Shown here one piece after another: positions 1-8,000 of a DNA stretch of 45,954 bases. Source of the DNA: a virus. The notes under the pieces are model-generated. The model was not told where the DNA came from. It searched no databases and worked only from the letters and a program-made list of their open reading frames with translations. The DNA is taken from positions 1 through 45,954 of IMG/VR virus record IMGVR_UViG_3300024288_000003. The stretch is one strand, 5' to 3'. The position numbers and the translations under genes are program-made. The stretch's first letter is position 1. Each line of letters begins with the position of its first letter.

Positions 1-141
1 GTCAGGGGCTGCATGGAGATTCCTGTTACGGTCCGCGATGTATTTGGAACTCATAGAACATTCACAGTCCCAGCAGCGCTTAAACTAGGTAAGGGCAGTG
101 GGACAGATTTTAAACCAGCCAAATATTGGAGTGAAACAGAA
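1..141. repeat. Left copy of 141-bp terminal repeat
   Basis: Bases 1-141 are repeated at 45814-45954 with a single difference (C at 120, T at 45933, a synonymous Ala codon change in the polymerase). The repeat lies inside the polymerase coding sequence and joins it in frame, so it marks the point where a circular map was opened. It may be an assembly overlap or a terminal redundancy; the sequence alone cannot separate these. Confidence 0.95.
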
Positions 142-144
142 TGA
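1..144 (+). CDS. DNA polymerase I family, C-terminal end (continues from 43591)
   Basis: This is the last 47 codons of the polymerase that begins at 43591 and crosses the junction. Frame 1 is open from base 1 and stops with TGA at 142-144. The stop overlaps the ATG of the next gene at 141 (ATGA), the arrangement of translationally coupled neighbours. Bases 1-141 duplicate the right end of the window, so this is not a second polymerase gene. It contains no catalytic motif; motif C lies upstream at 45760. Confidence 0.93.
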   Translation, partial: VRGCMEIPVTVRDVFGTHRTFTVPAALKLGKGSGTDFKPAKYWSETE

Positions 145-392
145 CTCTTGAAATCAAATCAACCAACACAGCTATCAAAGTAGATCAGCGATCCTTTGAA
201 TATCACATCATCATCCCAAATGAGATCATGCCTCAGTTCAAAGCTCTGATTGCACGAGCTCTAAATACTTTCGATACAGCACACCCAGCATTGAAAGAAC
301 TTGGAGATGTTCTATATCATGGACAGCCTCTCCAAGATTACTACGCTCAACGATCTGATCGTCCTTTAAGGTCAGAATCGCGTAAAGAATAA
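141..392 (+). CDS. Small hypothetical protein downstream of DNA polymerase
   Basis: An 83-residue protein that I do not recognise. Its ATG overlaps the polymerase stop (ATGA) and has GGAG nine bases upstream, so it is probably co-translated with the polymerase. The N-terminal half looks beta-rich (FEYHIIIPNEIM), followed by a helical stretch and a charged, Arg/Ser-rich tail. No cysteines, membrane segment or known motif are seen. Its position between polymerase and helicase suggests a small replication accessory role, which is inference only. Confidence 0.75.
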   Translation: MTLEIKSTNTAIKVDQRSFEYHIIIPNEIMPQFKALIARALNTFDTAHPALKELGDVLYHGQPLQDYYAQRSDRPLRSESRKE

Positions 393-431
393 ATCTCAGG
401 GAATCTTAGAATACAAGAACTGTTGGAGTAT

Positions 432-1751
432 ATGGGTCCACCACTCACATTAGTGAGCCTTCCTCCTGTGCCAGAACCAAGAGATGATTTCTTCTCTTCG
501 TATCTGACATACTCAGCTAACAATGAAGTACCTACGAACTTCCATCGATGGAGTATGATTACTTCGCTCGGTGCTTTTCTTGGTAGGCAATTCTATTTTG
601 AGCATGGTAATTTCAATATCAATCCCAACATCTATGCAATGCTGATAGGCTCTTCAGGTACAAAAAAATCTACATCGATTAAGCTAGCAAAAACAATCAT
701 TAAAGCTGCAGGTTACGATACCATAGCAGCAGAGAAGACATCTAAAGAAAAGTTCCTGATGGATATCTCAGGTGAAGAAGATACACCAGACGCGGCCACC
801 AAAGCATCTAACTTTCTCGACACAAATCTTTGGGGCGATGGAGATAACAACCTCGAATCTTCCCCAGACAAAGAGTGTTTTGTAATGGCAGATGAGTTCA
901 ATGATTTCATGGGCCATGGGAATTTAGAATTCGTATCTCTGCTCGGATCACTTTGGGATTACACAGGCATATACAAGAATCGAATCAAGACAGGTAAATC
1001 GATAGCGATTAAGAATCCTACCATTTCGATTCTCGGAGGTAATACACCTACAGGATTCTCGATGGCATTTCCATCAGATATTCTAGGTCAAGGTTTCTTT
1101 TCTAGACTCTTACTTATTTATGGAGAACCAAGTGGCAAACGAATTGCATTTCCAGAGAGAGCGAGTGAAAGTACAACTGCAGACATTGTTAGACATTTCA
1201 TTAAAATTAAAACAACCGTACACGGGAGGGCCACCGCGACAACAACTGGACGCGCTCTCCTTGAAAGAATTTATAACAGCGACACACGAATTGATGATGT
1301 CAGATTTGAATCGTATTCGAATAGACGATTTACTCATCTCATCAAACTCTGCCTCATCGTTGCAGCAGCTCGTCTCTCAGTTGAAATTGATGAACGAGAT
1401 GTTATCTACGCAAATACTATACTTACGCATGCGGAATATTCAATGCCGCGGGCCTTAGGAGAGTTTGGGAAAAGTAAACATGCAGATGTATCACATAAAA
1501 TTGTACAGCTTTCTCAATCTCATGTAGGTATCCTGACATTTAAAATGATCTGGGCACACATCAGTGCTGATCTCGAAAAAATGTCTGATCTATCTACACT
1601 ACTACAGAATCTAATCATGGCTGAGAAATTACAAGCCGTGCCGAATGGTGGTTTCCTTCCGAAAAAGAAAGTGGCTAACTATGTAGATAACACCACAATC
1701 GATTTCGATCTTTTAACTCTTGATGAACGAAAACTAATTGGAGTATCCTGA
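432..1751 (+). CDS. DUF3987-like P-loop helicase/primase-type ATPase
   Basis: A protein of about 439 residues resembling the phage DUF3987 group, usually regarded as replicative helicase or primase-helicase-like ATPases. Visible motifs are a Walker A variant GSSGTKKST (residues 73-81) and a Walker B-like strand CFVMADEF (about 149-156), followed by SILGGNTPTGF, resembling sensor/motif C of such ATPases. An upstream in-frame TTG at 423 is possible, but its GGAG is internal to that extension and sits just before the ATG at 432, so 432 is preferred. No separate DnaB- or T7 gp4-type helicase is seen in the genome, so this is the best replicative helicase candidate. The exact activity is not proven by sequence. 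Confidence 0.75.
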   Translation: MGPPLTLVSLPPVPEPRDDFFSSYLTYSANNEVPTNFHRWSMITSLGAFLGRQFYFEHGNFNINPNIYAMLIGSSGTKKSTSIKLAKTIIKAAGYDTIAAEKTSKEKFLMDISGEEDTPDAATKASNFLDTNLWGDGDNNLESSPDKECFVMADEFNDFMGHGNLEFVSLLGSLWDYTGIYKNRIKTGKSIAIKNPTISILGGNTPTGFSMAFPSDILGQGFFSRLLLIYGEPSGKRIAFPERASESTTADIVRHFIKIKTTVHGRATATTTGRALLERIYNSDTRIDDVRFESYSNRRFTHLIKLCLIVAAARLSVEIDERDVIYANTILTHAEYSMPRALGEFGKSKHADVSHKIVQLSQSHVGILTFKMIWAHISADLEKMSDLSTLLQNLIMAEKLQAVPNGGFLPKKKVANYVDNTTIDFDLLTLDERKLIGVS

Positions 1752-1752
1752 A

Positions 1753-1989
1753 ATGATTCTATATATCTACGGTCCTCAAGGTTGTGGAAAGACTTCCAAT
1801 GCTAAACGATTTCAACGACATTACATGATGCCGGTGTATGAAGAAGCAAAGTTTTTCGATGACACAACTAAACAATTAAGTAGAGTAATTATTCTCGGAG
1901 GTGAGAAACCGATCGAAGATGAAACCAAACAGATCTTGAGCATTACAAATATTTCTTTTGAACAAGCAATGAAAGAGAGTGCAGAATGA
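1753..1989 (+). CDS. Mini P-loop NTPase-like protein
   Basis: A 78-residue protein that opens almost directly with a classical Walker A motif, GPQGCGKT (residues 6-13), after a hydrophobic beta strand ILYIY. The later strand RVIILGGE could serve as the Walker B position although it lacks the usual acidic pair. It is far shorter than a normal P-loop NTPase. ATG 1753 is preferred over the TTG at 1738 because GGAG at 1740-1743 has ideal spacing. It starts two bases after the helicase stop and overlaps the next gene by ATGA. It could help the helicase as a subunit, or be a reduced nucleotide-binding domain. Confidence 0.7.
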   Translation: MILYIYGPQGCGKTSNAKRFQRHYMMPVYEEAKFFDDTTKQLSRVIILGGEKPIEDETKQILSITNISFEQAMKESAE

Positions 1990-2387
1990 TTCCTCATGCA
2001 TATGTGAATATCTATATCAATGATCCGACCGGAAATCTTCCTCCCTCGACTGAAGTAGTTCGATACGATGATTTCGTTCGTGGACTCATCAAACCGCAGA
2101 CTGAACAGTTGATGAAACTTCATTGTGCTCTAGGTGTGGCAGGTGAGGCAGGCGAACTCGCAGATAACATCAAGCGAGAATGTATCTACGGTAAAGCTCC
2201 CGACCGTGCCAATGTGATTGAAGAGCTCGGAGATATCATGTGGTATGTCCAAGCAACTATGAATCTCTATGGAATCCTTCCTGGTGAAGTGTTCCAAGGG
2301 AATGCAGATAAGCTCTCTAAGCGATATGTAGAACTCAAGTACTCAGACAAAGCTGCGATTGAGCGAGCAGATAAGAAGCTTGGATGA
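1986..2387 (+). CDS. MazG-like nucleotide pyrophosphohydrolase
   Basis: A 133-residue all-alpha protein with the MazG/dUTPase-2 metal-binding signature: EAGEL in the first helix pair and EELGDIMWY about 30 residues later (E-x-x-E plus E-x-x-D pattern). Such enzymes cleave NTPs or dNTPs to monophosphates and pyrophosphate; in phages they are thought to shape nucleotide pools or to lower host alarmone signalling. Its start overlaps the preceding stop (ATGA). A second MazG-like gene lies at 38727, so this phage carries two. Confidence 0.85.
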   Translation: MIPHAYVNIYINDPTGNLPPSTEVVRYDDFVRGLIKPQTEQLMKLHCALGVAGEAGELADNIKRECIYGKAPDRANVIEELGDIMWYVQATMNLYGILPGEVFQGNADKLSKRYVELKYSDKAAIERADKKLG

Positions 2388-2390
2388 TCT

Positions 2391-2729
2391 ATGTCAATCA
2401 ATGTCACAGCTGTCATCAAACTCTGTGAACTACTCAATGATTCAGAGTACTCTCAAGATCAACTTCAAGAATTGATTGGTCTTCATCCACAATCTATGGG
2501 CAGGTGGATGAAAAGATTGAGAGATAAGAAACTTATTCATATCATTGATTGGGAACGCAGAGGTAAGATCTGGGTGGCCATCTGGACTTGGGGATACATG
2601 ATGGAAGATAAGATGAAACCCAAGCCAATGTCATCTGCAGAATATAATCTAAGAGCAAGAGCGAAAAAGAAACTCCTCGGGCTCCAATCATCAACTGTTC
2701 GTTTCAGTGAGAGAAAATTACATGCATAA
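2391..2729 (+). CDS. Winged-helix DNA-binding protein
   Basis: A 112-residue basic protein. Residues about 20-50 (YSQDQLQELIGLHPQSMGRW) read as a helix-turn-helix, followed by a two-stranded wing (IHIIDWERR, KIWVAIWTWG). That fold is common in phage regulators and replication proteins. The C-terminal tail is rich in Arg and Lys. It starts four bases after the MazG stop and overlaps the following DHH gene by 8 bp. Its target is not visible; action on this operon or on the replication origin is inference. Confidence 0.7.
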   Translation: MSINVTAVIKLCELLNDSEYSQDQLQELIGLHPQSMGRWMKRLRDKKLIHIIDWERRGKIWVAIWTWGYMMEDKMKPKPMSSAEYNLRARAKKKLLGLQSSTVRFSERKLHA

Positions 2730-3693
2730 CCCTACATCTGATCGTGCGATTGTAATCTACCATGACAACTGCATGGATGGATTCGCATCTGCTTGGGCAT
2801 TCCACACACTGATGGAGAGTGGTTATGCCGGCGGCGTACAATATCTCCCTTACAAATATGGGATGGATCCAATCGCTTCAATGAATTTCATAGAACATGA
2901 TGTATTCATTCTCGACTTCTCGTTCCCTAGAGATGCTCTTGAATACATCTGCAACACAGCCAATCATGTAACTCTCCTAGATCACCATAAAACCGCAGCA
3001 GCTGATCTTGCAGATACAATCAATTGGGAAACTAAGCCTGCAAATCTCACCATTGTTTTCGACATGGCTCGATCTGGTGCAGGGATCACTTGGGATTATT
3101 TCTATGAATCTCGCAATGGTCCAACGTATGGAGAAACAAATCGTCCGAAACTTATCTCCTATGTCGAGGATCGAGATCTCTGGCTCTTTGTCTGGCATGC
3201 ATCGAAAGCTGTAAATGCTGTAGTTGCAATCACACCCAGGAATTTCAAATCATATACTCGGCTGGCGGCCCAGATTGAGGAATCGATTGAGAATATCATC
3301 AACATTGGTGAGCATCTAGATTACCAACACAAGCAGATTGCATCTGAGATTGTGAAAGAATGTAGGGAGATCACAATCTTTGAACCAATCACTGACGATT
3401 TCGAAGTTGACAAAGAGTTCAAAGGTCTCGCATCCAACTGTTCTCCTCAATTCAGTTCCGAGGTAGGTAACATTCTCGCTCTCAACTCTGGAACTTTCGG
3501 AGCAACTTATTGGGCAGATCATACAGGTGCAATCCTTTGGTCTCTTCGATCAGTTGGTGATTACGATGTATCTGCAATCGCAAAAATCTTTGGTGGAGGT
3601 GGACATAAGAATGCTGCAGGATTTAAAGTTTTCCAGAATCTTGGCCCAGGCATTGATCCTGCAAAGATTGAACTGAGAGTTTTGGAGGAATAG
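2722..3693 (+). CDS. DHH/DHHA1 family phosphoesterase
   Basis: A 323-residue protein with the DHH phosphoesterase pattern: DNCMDGFASAW near the N-terminus (residues 15-25), FILDFSF (D65), LLDHHK (D87-H89) and EDRDLW, then a C-terminal DHHA1 signature GGGGHKNAAGF. These residues bind two metal ions (usually Mn) and cleave phosphodiester bonds in short RNAs, pAp or cyclic dinucleotides. The substrate here is unknown. ATG 2722 is chosen over GTG 2707; GAGAGA lies upstream. With nearby MazG and Tad2-like genes, either nucleotide recycling or removal of a defence signal nucleotide is conceivable; both are inference. Confidence 0.88.
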   Translation: MHNPTSDRAIVIYHDNCMDGFASAWAFHTLMESGYAGGVQYLPYKYGMDPIASMNFIEHDVFILDFSFPRDALEYICNTANHVTLLDHHKTAAADLADTINWETKPANLTIVFDMARSGAGITWDYFYESRNGPTYGETNRPKLISYVEDRDLWLFVWHASKAVNAVVAITPRNFKSYTRLAAQIEESIENIINIGEHLDYQHKQIASEIVKECREITIFEPITDDFEVDKEFKGLASNCSPQFSSEVGNILALNSGTFGATYWADHTGAILWSLRSVGDYDVSAIAKIFGGGGHKNAAGFKVFQNLGPGIDPAKIELRVLEE

Positions 3694-3695
3694 AT

Positions 3696-3968
3696 ATGCC
3701 AACGATCATTGAATTCTTCCCAGAAGGATACATTGCTCTGAATAAAGAGCTCGCCACAGGTCTGCATCCTGCACTTGAGAAACGATTGAGTGCTTACCCT
3801 GCAGATGAAATCGATCTCAAGCTCGCAGCGATTGCACACTATTGCTCCATCCTTCTCGATGGCACTTATACCATAGAAGCACGAGAGAAATTATGTTTCA
3901 TTCTTGCAGGTAGATTGGAGGTGTTGAGAGAGATACCGATTGCTCAGAAGATTCTCCCATTACACTAG
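3696..3968 (+). CDS. Small helical hypothetical protein
   Basis: A 90-residue protein preceded by a strong GGAGG and starting three bases after the DHH gene. It is predicted mostly helical after a short beta start (TIIEFFPEG), with one segment LKLAAIAHYCSILLDG that is hydrophobic but too polar for a clear membrane helix. I do not recognise the family. Its stop overlaps the ribosome binding site (AGGAG) of the Tad2-like gene, so the two are probably co-translated. Confidence 0.7.
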   Translation: MPTIIEFFPEGYIALNKELATGLHPALEKRLSAYPADEIDLKLAAIAHYCSILLDGTYTIEAREKLCFILAGRLEVLREIPIAQKILPLH

Positions 3969-3978
3969 GAGTACCTAT

Positions 3979-4245
3979 ATGTTCACATTCTCTATTGCAC
4001 TTGAACGATTGAAAAATGGAGATAAGCTCTCCAGGGCTGGATGGAATGGAAAAGGAATGTTCATCTTCCTGGTTCCAGGCTCACAATTTGATGTGAATTA
4101 TCCTCCACTTCTTGGAATCTTTCCAGAAGGAACTGACATTACATATCGAGCTCATATCGATATCAAGAATGTCGATGGAACAATTGCAGTCTGGGCCCCG
4201 AGTCAGACAGATATGATGGCAGATGATTGGGGAGTTGTGCAATGA
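3979..4245 (+). CDS. Tad2-like protein (DUF2829), candidate anti-Thoeris factor
   Basis: An 88-residue protein with the DUF2829 layout: FSIALERLKNGDKLSRAGWNGKGMFIF at residues 4-30 (quoted in parts: SIALERLKNG, RAGWNGKG), LVPGS, then a His-containing YRAHIDIKNVDGTIAVW segment and SQTDMMADDW at the C-terminus. Tad2 proteins of this family bind the cyclic ADP-ribose isomer made by Thoeris and so block the defence; other members bind other signal nucleotides. AGGAG precedes ATG 3979; the longer reading from 3940 lacks support. The gene sits at the end of the rightward block, overlapping the next gene by ATGA. Family assignment is strong; anti-Thoeris activity is inference. Confidence 0.88.
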   Translation: MFTFSIALERLKNGDKLSRAGWNGKGMFIFLVPGSQFDVNYPPLLGIFPEGTDITYRAHIDIKNVDGTIAVWAPSQTDMMADDWGVVQ

Positions 4246-4496
4246 GTGCACCTGAAATGACAATTTCTGGAACAGAAGCAGATATTATCAAACTCATCAA
4301 GAGTGGATTAGAGAAAGATATTGCAGATCAAGTGTCTAAACAATTGATGGAGATTTCTAAAGCAGAGATTGAACAGCATATTAAGAAACATGTTGCTGCA
4401 GTTGTTAAACAATATGTCTCCTCTGTCGTAGCAATTCAACGATCTCCAGTTGATCAAGAAGTTCATGTTCATGTAGAACTACGAACAGGTCGATGA
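4242..4496 (+). CDS. Small amphipathic helical protein, last gene of the rightward block
   Basis: An 84-residue protein starting at ATG 4242 in an ATGA overlap with the Tad2-like gene, with GGGAG eight bases upstream. The central part (about residues 10-65) has heptad-like spacing of Ile, Leu and Val with many Lys and Glu, consistent with a coiled coil or a long amphipathic helix. The end is a beta-like EVHVHVELR. No family recognised. It is the last gene before the convergent terminator. Confidence 0.7.
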   Translation: MSAPEMTISGTEADIIKLIKSGLEKDIADQVSKQLMEISKAEIEQHIKKHVAAVVKQYVSSVVAIQRSPVDQEVHVHVELRTGR

Positions 4497-4513
4497 CATA
4501 AAAATTCAAAACG

Positions 4514-4553
4514 AAAAAATGCCCACCCTGGAGAGATTCTCGGTGGGCTTTAA
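4514..4553. terminator. Bidirectional intrinsic terminator between converging blocks
   Basis: A perfect 7-bp stem GCCCACC (4521-4527) / GGTGGGC (4542-4548) with a 14-nt loop. An A-tract lies to the left (giving a T-tract for leftward transcripts) and CTTTAAAA to the right. It sits in the only gap between the rightward block ending at 4496 and the leftward block ending at 4603, where a two-way stop is expected. The rest of 4497-4602 holds no gene I can support. Confidence 0.88.
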
Positions 4554-4602
4554 AACGTTCTGTACTTGTCGAAGGTACGAACGGCTACTGCACCTTTGTT
4601 CT

Positions 4603-5043
4603 TTACGCGATCACCTCCAATCCAGCTGAGAGAGAATATGTAAAACTTGTGCCAGCTGAGTGAACTACAACCAATCTCCAAATCGGTGGCAAGAACATGT
4701 TCACTGCAACGATATTTACAGCTGCAGCGATCGGTGCAATCCCGGGGCCAATAATCATCTTTACCAGACCTGTAGCTACTTGAGCAAGAGTTGCCGCACC
4801 AGCCACATCAAACCAACTCTGGCTCACGATCTCAAACTCCTGCAATTTGAGCAATACTGTATCTGCTCCAGGAACTACAGTGAGATTGAGATATGCTTGG
4901 AGTACATCATATGGCAATGGTTGATTAACCATTGCAGGGGCGCCATAAAGTTGGTTAATCTGTTGTTCATCAGTTGGATCTGCATTCGTAGTTCCCACTC
5001 GAACTGCAAGTGGAAGAAGCGTCATTAGTGTAGCAGGTGCCAT
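4603..5043 (-). CDS. Hypothetical protein, last gene of the virion block
   Basis: A 146-residue protein rich in Ala, Val, Leu and Pro. Two hydrophobic stretches (about ATLAQVATGLVKMIIGPGIAP and IAAAVNIVAVNMF) could be membrane-associated or part of a beta-rich virion protein. AAAGGA lies eight bases upstream of ATG 5043, which is preferred to the in-frame ATG at 5052. It follows the giant internal virion protein by 19 bases, so a minor virion role is likely. Not recognised. Confidence 0.72.
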   Translation of the reverse strand: MAPATLMTLLPLAVRVGTTNADPTDEQQINQLYGAPAMVNQPLPYDVLQAYLNLTVVPGADTVLLKLQEFEIVSQSWFDVAGAATLAQVATGLVKMIIGPGIAPIAAAVNIVAVNMFLPPIWRLVVVHSAGTSFTYSLSAGLEVIA

Positions 5044-5062
5044 GATAATCATCCTTTGTTTG

Positions 5063-8000
5063 TTAATCCAGAGTCTGTTGTAAAGTACCTAGCGGTGTGA
5101 CATCTGATCCGCCGCCCATGAGAATCTGCATCTTCTGAGCGAATGGATTCTGGAGTTGAGAAACAATCTTATTCGCTTGGGAGGTATTCGCAGTCTTGAA
5201 TTGATTCATCATCCATTTGTTGAAATTGGCTTGCTTGCCTCCAGTCTCTGCATAAGATTTAGCGAACTGTATCATCTGATCTTGATCAGCAGTTTGTCCT
5301 TGAATCACAGATGTGCGGACAGATTCTGCCAATGTATTCATTCTCATCTGATCATATCGTTGGTACGATTGAATCCGAAACACTCCATCATTCACGATCG
5401 CTTCATCTAATGGCCTGCCACCTGCCAATCGAGTAGCAGTTGCCCAAGAGAGAAGATCATTAGATGCTAAGATACTTCCCTTATTTGTGGTTGAGAATAC
5501 TTGACCTGATCCAGTTGTGGATTGAAGAGTCTGAGCCAATCCGGCAAGCGGCCTAGATAATCCATTATGTTCGAGTCCTTGCAAAAGAGATTCCCAAACA
5601 TTGGCGCCCCCTGTCATCTTACCAACTGTATCTTTCACTGAGCCAAGGAACTTACCAAATGCTCCGACAAATGGAACCTCAGGCAGAGAAGTTGGCAAAA
5701 TCGTCACTTGTCTAGGATTGATGTCTCCTCTGGAATATATGTTCGCTTGGAGAAGATTCGATGGCAATCCATACAGAGCTAGATCTCCCAGCTGTTTGCC
5801 TAACACACCATATGTCGAATCATAGATATCCACATGTTTCTGATTCCCAGACAGTGTCCCTACAATGTGTTGATTTATGAATTGAAAAGCGGGCAACCCT
5901 TGAATTCCGTAGAACGTTCCTTGCAAGCCAAGTAACATGGCAGAATCTTTAGCTGTTCCTTCTGCAACATATCTAAACATCTGCTGCATAAGATTGAACT
6001 GATAAGACTGAAAAAGTCCGATTGCTTGGCCAATGGGACCTTGGAACATAAGTGGCCTCTGCGACGCAATTACATTTCCTTCTACTCGATTGACGAATGT
6101 ATTGATATATGCACTCTGTTCTGCAGGAGTAATGAGTTTCTTAGCTACTCCGAGATCAGTTAGTTGCCTCATCACATCTGCGCTGATGAAACGATTCAAC
6201 TGTTCAGCCAGAGAGTTCCCAGTATATTTCTCCCCAATCAGTGAAAGTTCTTGAGCTTTCTTGAAAGCACGATTTAGACGAGAATTAAGATCCTCAACAG
6301 TCTCAGTGCCGCGGAGAGTGAAATCATCGAGAATATTTTTAAACTGAGTGGTCGCATCTTTGACAACTCCGAGTGATTGATAATGGGCCAGAAGTTTTCC
6401 ATCGTCTTGGAAATAGTTTCTGATCGCATTGCCAACCAATCTCGAGGGTGTCGTTATTGTATCGCTGACTCCAGGAAGTTGCACCTGAGTGAGTTTCCCA
6501 AGCTGTCCTGCAAGTTCAGTATCTCCGGATCGGATCGCATCAGTGATCTGTTTGAGTTCCGTGGATCGCAGGATATTTGCACCCACGAAATTATTCACTG
6601 CATTGAGAGGATCCAAACCAAGAGTGAACTTAGAGAGAATCGCATTGGCCCCTCGAATGAACTTACTCAACTCACCTTTGGGAGCTTGATGATTCGCCAA
6701 GAGATCAGTAGCTGCATCTCTGTAACCTGTATTCATCCCATATTTATCGAGCAGAGAGTTGATTCGATCGAGATCAGCAGGAGATTTCGCTGTATCAAAA
6801 ACAGATTTCACTCCACCTACAGCTTTAGAAACCGCGGTGTCAAGGAAAGTATTGAAACCTTTAAGCAGTGGATGCTCAGAGATTTTAGAGATATCCAGAG
6901 AAGTTTTAATGTAATCCAGGTATGGATTCTTCCCAGCTGCTTCCAGACGATCAGAATAGGATCCGAACTTAGATGCTTCGATTTTAGTATATGCATTCCC
7001 CTGATCTTCTAGAAATCTGAAAGCATTGTCATTCTTTGCCCGCATGAGTTCGATCGCAAGAATATCATCTTCTCGCAGATGTTGTTGGATGATATCGTTT
7101 ACAATCTTCTGGGGATCAGTCTTGGAGAAGAAATTACTGAACACACCATTGTTCTTGAGATTCGAATCGATCATCGATTCATTTAGAGTTCTCTCATACT
7201 CATACTCATTACGAGCACGGAAGAAATCCTCAGTATCTCTCTTGGTGAGTACTTGATATTGAGTCGGTACTTTGTCAATCAGCTCCTTGAGTTCTTTCTC
7301 AGAAGCTGCATGGATCATTGTAGTGTGCCCTTGCGCTGTGACTGATGGATCTTTCACGAAAGCGAAATAGGGATAATCAGCTGCAGATGGTCGAATGGGT
7401 CTGAAGACGTTTGGATTCTTCCCATCTTCCAATCCTTGGGCGGCCCGAAGTTCTTTGTATGTACCAGTGCGGAATCCAGTTCGCTGGATACTGGTTTCAA
7501 TCGCATCGTGAGTTTCCTTATTCACAATCGGAATCACAACATCTTCAATATTCTCAGTGAGTTCTTTGCCAGCATTGAGGAGATCATTTGCATCCGCACG
7601 AATGAGAGCATACGCTTCGCCTGAATGTCTTTCAGTGTCGAGAACCCATTGAGCAGCTGAGCGAGAAACTTTCTGATTGATAGTTTCAAACTCAATCGCA
7701 GCTTCTTGTTTAGTCCCCAAGTTAACCAGCGGACCTTGGAGGATATCAGATGTCGCTTGGCGATACTGAGTCTTTAGTTGTTTAGTAACTGATCCGAGTT
7801 GCTGAGCAGTGGATTCCAAAGAGCCATATCCACCATTCGCGAAAGAGAACAACCCTGCACCTGAACCGTATCGATTCGAATTCATCAGAGCAGATTGAGT
7901 GATCTCTGGAACGAATTGATTCAACTGACCAGTTGCTTTGGCAAATACATTATCAACTGCGGATTTGAGGAGAGATTGCTGTTGCTTGATCCAAGTGAGA

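Noticed and set aside
6377-7012. Long open frame on the + strand opposite the giant virion gene (211 codons)
   Set aside because: Antisense shadow: no ribosome binding site, Ser/Ile/Arg-rich composition typical of reverse readings, and a convincing gene on the other strand.
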